This document shows positions 8,646 through 16,823 of a stretch of 64,000 nt of DNA, one piece after another. This stretch comes from Chrysogorgia sp. JL179-B06 (lineage: Eukaryota > Cnidaria > Anthozoa > Scleralcyonacea > Chrysogorgiidae), in contig JAYKKM010000471.1 of assembly GCA_035772405.1 (NCBI GenBank), forward strand, positions 1,504,501 to 1,568,500. Reading direction: 5' to 3'. Under the pieces are notes generated by a model that saw nothing but the letters and a program-made list of their open reading frames with translations, made no database searches and was not told the DNA's origin. Both the position numbers and the translations under genes were made by a program. How positions within the stretch are numbered: the first letter of the stretch is position 1; each line of letters starts with the position of its first letter.

Positions 8646-10088
8646 CTACCGTTTTAGCTTGTAATAATCATAAGCGAACCACGCAAGTACCACCGCGAGT
8701 ACCCACAGATTCTGAGCCAACCATGCGAGACCCTTCGCACCCAACGTCAACGCATTGTAAACTAAATTAGCCAACCCAACAGCCCATGGACCCATCTTCG
8801 TTATCGCGTTCTTAACAGCCTGCGCAAATGACCTCGTGGCCATAGCGCCTTTCATAACAGCGGACCTCCCAGCGATAATAATAGTTGTTATAATTCCAGC
8901 CACTGAAATTGCTACAGCGCTCAACCCAACCATATTTTCTTTAGCCCATTCCTTAAATTTCTGAAATCTGTCAATGTCGACTTCTTGTTGCGCTCTAACC
9001 TCTTCAAGCTCACGCTGTGCCAAGGTTTTGTCTCTGGCTCGCTCAAGTCCTCTCACTCTTTCAAACAAACTGGCGTACTCTTGCTCTTCATCACTCGTAA
9101 GACCACTTTGCTTAGATTTTCTGTTAAGCTCTGCCAATCTCTTTTTCGATTCGTCTATCGCTTCTTGAAAGTGGTCTGCTTGTATTTGCAACGCACCAGT
9201 GTCACCTATTCTTGATTCACGCAACACGCTATCGCTTGGGTTAAGCACACCATTCAGCCCGCGGTTCTCGTCTAGTGATAACCCAGGTATGTCGTCGTGA
9301 TCCACTCTTGTCTCAATCACTGAGAGATCATCTGGGGCTACTTCTGTTGTGACAGCTGTTGTCTCTGCGCTCTCAGGGATTTGACTAACTAACTGTTTGA
9401 ACTGCTCAATCGCGTTTTTACTACTCGCGTCTCTACTGTAGATCAAGTCTTTTTTTTTCCCAGGTATTAGAATTCGTTTGGGTTTTCCATATTTACCATC
9501 TTTGTTTATCGGTTTGAAAAGAATAACCTTTGAGTCCGTAACCCACGACCTGTTGACTATTTCCCTTGACGCGTCGTCGTGGCCGAGTCCCTTTTTGTTT
9601 AATTTACGTATTTTACTATTTATTAGCTTGATTCTTTTTACATTGTTCTCTGTTAGCTCTTTGTTGTGCGCTTTTAGTTCACCAAGTCTTCTCTCGATTT
9701 CTTTCTCCTCTTCAAAAGCTATACTAAAACTCTCGTCATTGACGTCACCATATGGTTCCTGCTCAACAAACTCTACTGTTGGGACTTTTGTGTTAGTCCC
9801 CCTTATTGTCACCGTCTTACCATCATCAGTATCAATAAATGACGTCTCTTTTTGCCAATCTCGTCTCGAGTCTTGCTCACTCCTTATCTTTTTCGCGTGG
9901 TCTTGATAGTCGTCGTAATTAACACGAACGTCTTCCGGCATGTTGTCTTCAGTGTACTTGCCGTACACGCCTTGAATAGCATCTTCGATATCGGCGAGCG
10001 TCTTTTCTAATTGCTCGTCACTCATGTCTTCGTACTTACCGAGGATTTCCATCTCGACCTCGTCGAAAACTTCTTCACCTTTAGCCAT
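8646..10088 (-). CDS. Coiled-coil membrane protein X1, 480 aa
   Basis: Acidic N-terminus (MAKGEEVFDEVEMEILGKYED), a charged helical region, the conserved block ETSFIDTDDGKTVTIRGTNT, a NPSDSVLRESRIGDTGALQ motif near residue 290, then coiled coil and three hydrophobic segments in the last 110 residues (MVGLSAVAISVAGIITTIII; GPWAVGLANLVYNAL; NLWVLAVVLAWFAYDYY). The family recurs in all three Polinton copies, always between integrase and capsid. A virion membrane or scaffold role is inferred. Its start follows GTAAT. It is paralogous to the next gene. Confidence 0.75.
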   Translation of the reverse strand: MAKGEEVFDEVEMEILGKYEDMSDEQLEKTLADIEDAIQGVYGKYTEDNMPEDVRVNYDDYQDHAKKIRSEQDSRRDWQKETSFIDTDDGKTVTIRGTNTKVPTVEFVEQEPYGDVNDESFSIAFEEEKEIERRLGELKAHNKELTENNVKRIKLINSKIRKLNKKGLGHDDASREIVNRSWVTDSKVILFKPINKDGKYGKPKRILIPGKKKDLIYSRDASSKNAIEQFKQLVSQIPESAETTAVTTEVAPDDLSVIETRVDHDDIPGLSLDENRGLNGVLNPSDSVLRESRIGDTGALQIQADHFQEAIDESKKRLAELNRKSKQSGLTSDEEQEYASLFERVRGLERARDKTLAQRELEEVRAQQEVDIDRFQKFKEWAKENMVGLSAVAISVAGIITTIIIAGRSAVMKGAMATRSFAQAVKNAITKMGPWAVGLANLVYNALTLGAKGLAWLAQNLWVLAVVLAWFAYDYYKLKR

Positions 10089-10147
10089 ATTACACTAGCT
10101 CACATTTTGAATATCGCTCTCTGACTCCCACGAATCACATTTTCTTT
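10089..10147 (-). pseudogene. Fossil of the integrase 3' end between the X1 and X2 genes
   Basis: Read on minus, this short spacer keeps the last integrase codons (SDIQNVS then stop), mutated upstream, and the same spacer GTGAGCTAGTGTAATATG that leads into X1. The intact integrase/X2 junction at 11155-11200 has the same layout. The spacer is the scar of a tandem duplication whose unit ran from the integrase tail through the X gene. Confidence 0.8.
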
Positions 10148-11155
10148 CTAGTTTAGATAATTGTACGCAAGCCACGCGAATGTCACCGCAAACACCCACA
10201 GATTTTGAGCTAACCAAGCGAGACCCTTTGCGCCTGTCACCAGCGCGTCATAAACTAAGTTCGCCAATCCAACAGCCCATGGACCCATCTTCGTTATCGC
10301 ATTTTTAACAGCCTGTGCGAATGACCTCGTGACCATAGCGCCTTTCATAACGTTAGTCCTCCCAGCGATAATAACAGTCGTCACAATTGCTGCCACTGAA
10401 ATCGCTAAAGCACTCATCCCAACCATATTTTCTCTAGCCCACTTCTTGAACTTCTGCAATCTGTCAATATCAATCTCTTGTCGCGCTCTAACCTCCTCTA
10501 TTTGTCGCTGTTCAATAACCATGTCTCTAGCTTGTGTAAGTCCAATCACTCTTTCAGCTAGACCGACGAACTCTTCGTTCTCTGCAGCCGTGAGGTCTTT
10601 CTCTGCGAGCTCCGCTATTCTTTTGTTCACTTCATTTATCAAGTTTTGATAACGGTCCGCTCGTATTTGCAATGCGCCAGTGTCGCCTATTCTAGACTCA
10701 CGCGACACATTCTCGCTTGGATTGAGTAGCGCGCTCAACTCACGGTTCTCGATTGGTCTTAGTCCAGGTATGTCGACGTACTCTGCGTGTGTGGTGTCTA
10801 ACAACGGCGCACTCCCCACAACGTCTTCACGATCTCTCACGTTGTCAATAGTCTGCGTTGCGAGATCACTAAAAACCCTCTCCACATGTTGATACACTCC
10901 TCCACCACTCCGCGTTACGAGATCGCTAGTAGTCTCCCCCATGTGTTGACGAAGTCTTATGTTGTGTTCGCGCTTCAGTCCACTCTCCACTCTAGTTAGT
11001 CTAGTTTCCTCATCGGCTGTGACGCCTAGATCGCCCCGAGCTAGCTCAAGATCTTGAGTGGCTCTTTCGAGACTGCGATCTAGTTCATCATTACTCATAT
11101 CTTTGTATTCATCAAAGCCCTCCGTCTCGAGGTCGTCGAAGCCACTCTTAGCCAT
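10148..11155 (-). CDS. Coiled-coil membrane protein X2, 335 aa, paralogue of X1
   Basis: Starts MAKSGFDDLETEGFDEYKDMS. It shares the LNPSENVSRESRIGDTGALQ motif and the whole C-terminal coiled coil and hydrophobic region with X1, but lacks X1's ETSFIDTDDG block and about 145 residues. The outer and third Polinton copies have only one X gene at this position, so the pair seems specific to the inner lineage. It lies 6 bp after the integrase stop. An expanded virion membrane-protein set is possible; function unknown. Confidence 0.75.
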   Translation of the reverse strand: MAKSGFDDLETEGFDEYKDMSNDELDRSLERATQDLELARGDLGVTADEETRLTRVESGLKREHNIRLRQHMGETTSDLVTRSGGGVYQHVERVFSDLATQTIDNVRDREDVVGSAPLLDTTHAEYVDIPGLRPIENRELSALLNPSENVSRESRIGDTGALQIRADRYQNLINEVNKRIAELAEKDLTAAENEEFVGLAERVIGLTQARDMVIEQRQIEEVRARQEIDIDRLQKFKKWARENMVGMSALAISVAAIVTTVIIAGRTNVMKGAMVTRSFAQAVKNAITKMGPWAVGLANLVYDALVTGAKGLAWLAQNLWVFAVTFAWLAYNYLN

Positions 11156-11161
11156 GTTACA

Positions 11162-12265
11162 TTAGCTCACATTTTGAATATCGCTTTCTGGTATCCACGA
11201 ATTATGTTTGCTCTCATAACCCAACCATTTGACCAGCACCATCTTCTTCCCTCCGACTTTCTTTCTTTTCAACACCTTTTCAACTCTGTACACATCGTCG
11301 CCATGTTTCTTATTGACCAGCGATAATTCCTGCTCATAAAATTTACCAATAATCTGTTCACCGGTGTGGTCCTCAATTTCGTACACATTAGGATCACCAC
11401 GAATAACTTTCACCACTTTAAACAGCTCTTCAGTGAAGTTGGCTTCATAGCCCTTTGTGAACACGCTCTTGTATTTACTAATTCTCACTGATTGACCAAT
11501 CTTGAACTTTGGCAATGGGTTGTCTGCAAATTGGTGACCAAACAAAGTGGTCCACACTTCACCTTCATTTGACTTATCGACATCCTCCGGCTTCATCATA
11601 ATGCTGCGATTCACATTGCTATTGTAATTGCTTACAAACTGATCCAAAACGTCAACCCATTTGTACGTCCCACGAGTGTAAAAGTACTTCCACATAATGC
11701 TCTTCAGACTTCTATTAAAACGCTCGACAACAGCAGCCTTTTTATCGCTCTTAGTGCTGAAATATTCAACACCGTGTTTTTCCAGTAAACTTTTCACACC
11801 AACGTTGTAGAACTCAAGTCCATCGTCAAATTGCGCTAACTTAGGTGTGACCCCAAACCGATCTTTAAAGTCAACCAACAATTTTCCAACAGCCTTAGTC
11901 ATGTTCTTAGTGTCTTTTCTGTAAACTGCAATGCCAAAAGCGTATCTACCCAATATTTCAATGCCTGTCAATATCCAATAATAACCTCCATTCTGTTTTG
12001 AGTACTTGCTCATGTCCACTAAGTCCATTTGGAGCTCTTCACCAAGAAACCCAACAAAAGTCGCGCGGAATTTGTGTCTTCTCACAATAGGTTTGTACCT
12101 AGTGTAGGTGTCCTGCGCTGTCAACCATTCTTTCACTGTTTTTCTAGTTACTTTCAATCCGTCTCCCAACGCACTTTGATACAATTTCTCTGCACCACTG
12201 TACCCTGTCTTGGGATTATAATAAATGTCTCTCAACCCTTGCTCTGTTTCCACACCAAGCTCCAT
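11162..12265 (-). CDS. Retroviral-type integrase with C-terminal chromodomain
   Basis: 367 aa from the ATG of MELGVETEQ; an upstream GTG is not needed. The N-terminal region resembles a helix-turn-helix or zinc-less binding domain. The catalytic triad residues lie in LQMDLVDMSKY, AQFDDGLEFYN and AAVVERFNRSLK. An SH3-like part follows (KIGQSVRISKYKSVFTKGYE), then a chromodomain (VYRVEKVLKRKK, LVKWLGYESKHNSWIPESDI) that may guide insertion to histone marks. It makes the 6-bp target duplications of Polintons. Complete here, broken in both other copies. Confidence 0.95.
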   Translation of the reverse strand: MELGVETEQGLRDIYYNPKTGYSGAEKLYQSALGDGLKVTRKTVKEWLTAQDTYTRYKPIVRRHKFRATFVGFLGEELQMDLVDMSKYSKQNGGYYWILTGIEILGRYAFGIAVYRKDTKNMTKAVGKLLVDFKDRFGVTPKLAQFDDGLEFYNVGVKSLLEKHGVEYFSTKSDKKAAVVERFNRSLKSIMWKYFYTRGTYKWVDVLDQFVSNYNSNVNRSIMMKPEDVDKSNEGEVWTTLFGHQFADNPLPKFKIGQSVRISKYKSVFTKGYEANFTEELFKVVKVIRGDPNVYEIEDHTGEQIIGKFYEQELSLVNKKHGDDVYRVEKVLKRKKVGGKKMVLVKWLGYESKHNSWIPESDIQNVS

Positions 12266-12270
12266 ATAAT

Positions 12271-12975
12271 TCACACAATATACAGTTCCAATAGCACCGC
12301 ACCAATTTTGACACCACCATTATTTGGTTTGACGCGAAACGTCATACTTGAGTAAATACCTTTTTTAATTCTCACCTTTGACTCAATGTCCACGTGACGT
12401 TGCACTGACCCCTTCAAAGACTGTTTAGTGGGTATTGGCAACGTTGTGATCACATTGCTACGCTTACCATCGGTACCCACATTGCTCTCGGTTTCAACAA
12501 TATCACACGAGACTTCTATGTACTTCAGACCTCTATACATATCGACCTCGTTTGGGCTAGTGCGCCACTGTGGTGCTGTATTGAGAATCGCCTCACCCCC
12601 TTCGAAACCGAGTAGAAGCCCAAGGGTCTCTTTTATGAAAACTATGCTATCAGCCCTGACCCTGCATTTACCTGTGGGCGCTAGTTTCTCTATCTCAAGA
12701 TTCGCCTTGTACTTGTCAGACTCATGTTTTAAAACTTTGACTAATGCATCGAAGCTGAAGTACCCTTCACCCACTTTAATTTCTCTAAGAGTGCCGCCCA
12801 CAGGACCATCCTCCACGAGGACCTGAATGCTGTCGTCATTTGTTGTGTTATGGTAGTCCCAAAACACAGTGGCTGTCTTGACCATAATGCATGGGTTATC
12901 GTGCGTAACCATCACGCTGTTGTCAAAGGACACAACTTTTTCTAAGCCTTCAATGAATACCGTCAACTTTCGCAT
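12271..12975 (-). CDS. Candidate minor capsid (penton-like) protein, 234 aa
   Basis: Start at 12975 (MRKLTVFIEG) rather than the longer upstream frame, which overlaps the divergent gene. Beta-rich, with GYFSFDALVKVL in the N-terminal half and a C-terminal half containing RGLKYIEVSCDIVE, ITTLPIP and a last strand GAVLLELYIV. This layout resembles the C-terminal jelly-roll proteins of animal Polintons thought to form pentons. It ends 5 bp before the integrase start. The evidence is similarity of layout, not a search result; it could be another virion protein. Confidence 0.5.
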   Translation of the reverse strand: MRKLTVFIEGLEKVVSFDNSVMVTHDNPCIMVKTATVFWDYHNTTNDDSIQVLVEDGPVGGTLREIKVGEGYFSFDALVKVLKHESDKYKANLEIEKLAPTGKCRVRADSIVFIKETLGLLLGFEGGEAILNTAPQWRTSPNEVDMYRGLKYIEVSCDIVETESNVGTDGKRSNVITTLPIPTKQSLKGSVQRHVDIESKVRIKKGIYSSMTFRVKPNNGGVKIGAVLLELYIV

Positions 12976-12999
12976 TGTGTATAACATACAGTATATTAT
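12976..12999. promoter_or_regulatory. 24-bp divergent start region
   Basis: Only 24 bp separate the ATGs of the minor-capsid gene (minus) and the 494-aa gene (plus). It is AT-rich with overlapping TATA-like pieces on both strands (GTATAACATA, GTATATTATATG). The outer copy keeps the same tight spacing (3008-3031). Both promoters must lie in or overlap this gap or the coding regions. Confidence 0.5.
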
Positions 13000-14484
13000 A
13001 TGCAGAAAGCCTTTCGTGAGTACTATGGAAAGCACTACGAACGTGCGATGGCGAACACGTCAAAGGCCACACACGACGCGAAGGCAGACCTCATCAAAAA
13101 GTACCCCCACGCTACTTTAGGCAAATTCGAGTTCTATCCAAATATTTCACAAGACGGTAAAATCGTGAGTGTCGATGTGTATTTCAGAAATAATGACATC
13201 CTCAGCACAGACATAACCAGCACAACCTTCAAAAATGATAAAAACATGTGGAAGTGGCTACACAATAGTAAGTTCCCAATAATATGGCAAGGTGGTGGGG
13301 CTATCCAACCACTGCCAAAAGGTCATAAGAACCATTGGGGACTTTGGGATGGCTACCCAACAGAAAACGTGTTAAATTATCCAGTGAACAACTTTAAAGT
13401 CTTTGTTAACAAGAGTAGCTACTTCATGTCAAAGCTGTCAGTCTTGCGAGTCACCACGTCAAAGACAAAATCAGAGTGGGATGACAGCGAATCTTACTAT
13501 CGCATTGTGTTTGCGACGTATTGTGCAAGTTTCTGTTGTGGGGTGTCATTGCAACATTTATCAGTGTCGCAAGAAGTTCACCCCGTGGTCACAAGTGTAA
13601 TGAGATTTCATTTGTACTTCACCATTAGAAGACTTCTGAGAAGAATGGAAGGTGGCGAGACCATGAAATCAATAAGTAGAGAATTCAACGCTTCCGAATT
13701 GTATGGTAAGATTTCCAAGATTCCCAAAAAGCATTATTACCAGAATAAAGTCCTGAGCGATGGCACTCTAGGTGAATCCAGAGTGTTCACACTCAACGAC
13801 GTTCAGAACGATTACAAACGATACGTCGCACGACTCTCAGACGGTTTTACCAACATTGGACTGCAATATCTAAATCAAAGCATAGAAGCCTTTGTGTACT
13901 CCACACTTGGTGCACAAGCGAGAACACGTGTATCAGTCGTTGGTGGTTCTGCAGGAAGTCTAGAGACCCAACAAGAGTTCCGCAAGTTGTTTTCTGACAG
14001 TGTTGTACAGTATGACGTGTCGACATGGATTCTCAACATGAATAAATCGATTAGAGACACCAACGTTGTCCAAAATCTCGCAGTGTCGCCAAGTACATGG
14101 TTAATGCCGAGCAATGTAGTAATTCTCAAGAATAAAATCGCTGGGTACAACAACTTATTAAAGATTGCCACAGAGTCCATGAGATTTGGAGTGAACACCA
14201 GCTTGAACGCAACAACACCAACAATTACGGCTAAAAAAGTTCACCAAGAAAATGTGGTGACTAACTTAGTACCACCAACAACCGTGAAGAGAAAAGCTCA
14301 CCAAGAAAGTGTGGTGGTGGTACCAACGAATCTTGTGACTAAAAAAGTTTACCAAGAAAACGTGACACCACTTCCTGTGAGAAAAACAGTGGTCACAAGT
14401 AAGTCAGACACGACAACGTTGGCGATAATCTTAGGGTTCTCAGCAGTCTCTGGCTATTTAGTAACCAAATACACCTTAAAGTAG
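13000..14484 (+). CDS. 494-aa protein with repeat-rich stalk and C-terminal membrane anchor
   Basis: N-terminal basic helix (MQKAFREYYGKHYERAMANTSK), a globular middle with a Cys cluster (TYCASFCCG), then from about residue 405 a low-complexity stalk with three related repeats (KKVHQENVV, KAHQESVV, KKVYQENV), and a terminal hydrophobic segment (TLAIILGFSAVSGYLVTKY). Likely a virion or membrane protein; no family recognised. The outer copy at 1553-3007 lacks ten residues after residue 240. It overlaps nothing and is followed two bases later by the fibre gene, indicating a structural gene row. Confidence 0.65.
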   Translation: MQKAFREYYGKHYERAMANTSKATHDAKADLIKKYPHATLGKFEFYPNISQDGKIVSVDVYFRNNDILSTDITSTTFKNDKNMWKWLHNSKFPIIWQGGGAIQPLPKGHKNHWGLWDGYPTENVLNYPVNNFKVFVNKSSYFMSKLSVLRVTTSKTKSEWDDSESYYRIVFATYCASFCCGVSLQHLSVSQEVHPVVTSVMRFHLYFTIRRLLRRMEGGETMKSISREFNASELYGKISKIPKKHYYQNKVLSDGTLGESRVFTLNDVQNDYKRYVARLSDGFTNIGLQYLNQSIEAFVYSTLGAQARTRVSVVGGSAGSLETQQEFRKLFSDSVVQYDVSTWILNMNKSIRDTNVVQNLAVSPSTWLMPSNVVILKNKIAGYNNLLKIATESMRFGVNTSLNATTPTITAKKVHQENVVTNLVPPTTVKRKAHQESVVVVPTNLVTKKVYQENVTPLPVRKTVVTSKSDTTTLAIILGFSAVSGYLVTKYTLK

Positions 14485-14486
14485 TA

Positions 14487-15437
14487 ATGAGTCTAAACTA
14501 TGGGTATGAGTCTGACGACCCTCACAATAAAATACTAAAGAGAACGAAAAGACATCTAGACGAAGATCCCAAATTAAGTGCGACTGGTGGAAGGATGTCT
14601 GGAATAATAGACATGCAAGGCTCAGCAATAAAAAACGTAGCAGACCCAGTCGATGACTCAGACGCTACCAATAAAAGAACTCTAGAGCGATTACTGTCAA
14701 GCTACCTCAAGAGTCAGTCCTACAACGTTGTGCTCGACTTCAACGTTAGCACACACGCCTTGAAAAATGTGGAATTTCACACCAATGGTTCAAACAAAGT
14801 GAAAGCCATTGGTGAAACAAGTAAATTAGTGCAAAACAACCTAGCTTATGGTCCTATTGTCGGCATCAGCGGTGTGAGTCAAAGTTTTCTATCCCCCGTG
14901 TTAACACCAATCCCACTTGAGTCAGGTCTCCATTTTAATTGTCCAAGTATGCAATGGTGTGATCTCTCCATTTTTGTTGTGGTGAGGTTACCAATGAGAA
15001 CCGCTGGATCAAATTGGGAGACAATTATATCAAACGACGATGGTAGTTGGGATAAGTTCATAGGGTACAAGACTGGTGTGACCAACAAGCTCGCGTATGG
15101 TGGTAGCATCCCAGCGATGGAGAAAGTATGCACTATTCCGAGTATTATTGACCTCACAAAAATGCATATGATATCGATACACTGGCAAATGAGCAATTCA
15201 CACGTCAGAGTCAACAACGTTAAGTCAACCGATTCAGACTTCATAGCAAATATGAAAAAGATAGGCGCGCCCTATGGAACAATTTTTGGAATACATCGAC
15301 CAAGAATACCACTCGCACCTTATGCGCACCCATCGTTGATAGAATTCTACGGTGTGAAAATTGTGAGTGGTTACATGACGAACCGAGACATCATAATCAT
15401 GGGTGGAGAAATGATGAAGGAATATGGTGTAAAGTAA
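14487..15437 (+). CDS. Fibre-like protein with lectin-like C-terminal domain, 316 aa
   Basis: Residues about 30-68 read GGRMSGIIDMQGSAIKNVAD, then DATNKRTLERLL, a pattern seen in shaft regions of phage tail fibres, where short repeats set register in trimeric fibres. The following region is beta-rich. Residues about 155-316 (WCDLSIFVVVRLP, SNWETIISNDDG, WDKFIGYK, MHMISIHWQ, IEFYGVKIVSGYMTNRDIII) resemble a concanavalin A/LamG jelly roll that often binds glycans. I infer a receptor-binding fibre of a Polinton virion. Alternative: a capsid-associated jelly-roll protein. The start follows AGTAATG, two bases after the previous stop. Confidence 0.6.
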   Translation: MSLNYGYESDDPHNKILKRTKRHLDEDPKLSATGGRMSGIIDMQGSAIKNVADPVDDSDATNKRTLERLLSSYLKSQSYNVVLDFNVSTHALKNVEFHTNGSNKVKAIGETSKLVQNNLAYGPIVGISGVSQSFLSPVLTPIPLESGLHFNCPSMQWCDLSIFVVVRLPMRTAGSNWETIISNDDGSWDKFIGYKTGVTNKLAYGGSIPAMEKVCTIPSIIDLTKMHMISIHWQMSNSHVRVNNVKSTDSDFIANMKKIGAPYGTIFGIHRPRIPLAPYAHPSLIEFYGVKIVSGYMTNRDIIIMGGEMMKEYGVK

Positions 15438-15644
15438 ATGGGAGCGTGTGTTTCAAAAGAACGTGAAATATATAAAATAAATAAGACGACTGATCACATG
15501 TTCAAAGCTGGTGGATCGTTTGGCCGCGGTGACGTGACTCTCGAGCTCCACGCTGAGATTGGTATGAGGTCTAAAAAGACTTACGGCAAACCTATTATGT
15601 TACCAGAACTAGACACTGTGGGAGTGGTAGGAGACGTGACTTAA
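15438..15644 (+). CDS. 68-aa protein with N-myristoylation signal
   Basis: MGACVSKE gives Gly2, Ser6 and Lys7, a textbook N-myristoylation signal, with Cys4 available for palmitoylation. The rest is small and soluble (THMFKAGGS-type region, then VTLELHAEIGMRSKKTYG). It starts at the base after the fibre stop, in the context AAGTAAATGGG. Conserved in the outer copy with the same signal. Probably tethers virion proteins to membranes, or is itself a virion membrane protein; inferred. Confidence 0.7.
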   Translation: MGACVSKEREIYKINKTTDHMFKAGGSFGRGDVTLELHAEIGMRSKKTYGKPIMLPELDTVGVVGDVT

Positions 15645-15652
15645 GTCATGTA

Positions 15653-15793
15653 ATGGGTTGGCTTAGAAAACTGGCTCGTAACATTAGAAACTTTTTCAGA
15701 CGACGTAGAAAACTGAAGACTAATAAAACGTATTTGCTGCATTGGTACACAACAAACCAGATCTATAAAAAACCTGACACCCACGTCGAGTAG
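15653..15793 (+). CDS. Small basic peptide, 46 aa
   Basis: MGWLRKLARNIRNFFRRRRK then an aromatic tail (LHWYTTNQIYKKPDT). It starts 8 bp after the previous stop in the context TGTAATG. Its frame, start and stop are conserved in the outer copy (231-386) although the lengths differ (46 against 51 aa). The amphipathic Arg-rich helix could bind DNA or perturb membranes during entry or packaging; inference only. Confidence 0.6.
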   Translation: MGWLRKLARNIRNFFRRRRKLKTNKTYLLHWYTTNQIYKKPDTHVE

Positions 15794-15821
15794 TTTTTTT
15801 GTGGGAGACTATAATATAGTG

Positions 15822-16589
15822 ATGACTTCCATAGCGCCTCAACTATTTGATTTCGACGGTCATCAAATCACGACGGTTAATCACAACGGTGAAATATGGT
15901 TCAAAGCAAGAGAAGTCGCAAGCGCTCTAGGTTACGCTCGACCAAAAGACGCAGTTAATGACCACGTCGAACCTGATTGCAAAATGAGTATAGAGCGGGC
16001 CTCATTTATCAATGAACTTGGGGTCTACTCATTGACGTTCTCGAGTAAAATGGAGCGCGCGAAACACTTCGGAAGGTGGGTGCACTCAGAGGTCTTACCA
16101 AGCGTTAGAAAAAGTTTAGCTGACGTTGGTCTCAAACACAATCAATTTAAAATGATCACTGAGTTCGACCTTCATACGAAAGTTGTTGGTTTTCTTAGGA
16201 GATATTATCCAGAAGCTATTTTGATAGCCGCTTGTGGTGAGAACCAAGACACTTCTGCGAAGAGAATAAATTCGTGGAAAAAAGGTTACCAACGTGGAAC
16301 ACCTGACTTAGTTATTGCCAATGCAAACCGACAGCATAGCGGACTCGTGATTGAGTTCAAGAATCCAGGTGGCACAGGCAAGACGTCCAAAGAGCAGGAC
16401 TCCCTGTTGCTCAGATATAAATCCGCTGGTTATCTAACACTCTTGTGCGACTCGTACGACGACGCTATTACCACAGTGATAAAATATTTCTTTGACGTTG
16501 GGTTTCAGTGCTCTCACTGCCTTCGTAAATTTAAAAATAAATCAGCGTTGAGTAACCATGAGAGACGCTATTGCAAAGAGACTTTTTAG
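15822..16589 (+). CDS. BRO-N / VRR-NUC nuclease / zinc finger fusion, 255 aa
   Basis: Start ATG at 15822 (MTSIAPQLF); the frame continues upstream only through a GTG. Residues about 5-100 are a BRO-N domain (WFKAREVASALGYARPKD, FGRWVHSEVLPSVRK), a DNA-binding module of baculovirus BRO and phage antirepressor proteins. Residues about 120-225 match a VRR-NUC PD-(D/E)XK nuclease (RGTPDLVI, LVIEFKNPGG, giving D, E and K). The end has a zinc finger of type C-x2-C-x12-H-x4-C. It may process replication intermediates or host DNA. Last gene of the plus row; the next genes converge. Confidence 0.85.
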   Translation: MTSIAPQLFDFDGHQITTVNHNGEIWFKAREVASALGYARPKDAVNDHVEPDCKMSIERASFINELGVYSLTFSSKMERAKHFGRWVHSEVLPSVRKSLADVGLKHNQFKMITEFDLHTKVVGFLRRYYPEAILIAACGENQDTSAKRINSWKKGYQRGTPDLVIANANRQHSGLVIEFKNPGGTGKTSKEQDSLLLRYKSAGYLTLLCDSYDDAITTVIKYFFDVGFQCSHCLRKFKNKSALSNHERRYCKETF

Positions 16590-16668
16590 ACAGTGACTAA
16601 CAAGTCGAATTAGCGCTCGTTCTCGTTGTTGAGACGACGTTTGAAGCGACAACTGTTCTAGCATTTTT

Positions 16669-16698
16669 AAAGACGTTTTTAACTTGGTAAAAACGTTT
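16669..16698. terminator. Palindrome in convergent intergenic region
   Basis: The 234-bp space between the converging BRO and thymidine kinase genes (16590-16823) has no gene. It holds an inverted repeat of AAACGTTTTTA and its near-complement TAAAAACGTTT around a short loop. This is a plausible shared 3'-end signal. Confidence 0.3.
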
Positions 16699-16823
16699 GC
16701 AAAACTTTCTCTATTTATTTCACAAACCTTCTGACCACTGTGTGAAAAAATGTTTCTATTTACATTGGACGCTTCATGTGACCAATGTCTAAATTTAAAA
16801 AAGTGGGGTATCCGAGAACACCC

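Noticed and set aside
1..16000. Large inverted duplication: 1-5.7 kb mirrors 11.1-16 kb
   Set aside because: The two arms are diverged homologues, and the 6-bp duplication plus terminal repeats show two separate nested elements, not a segmental inverted duplication.
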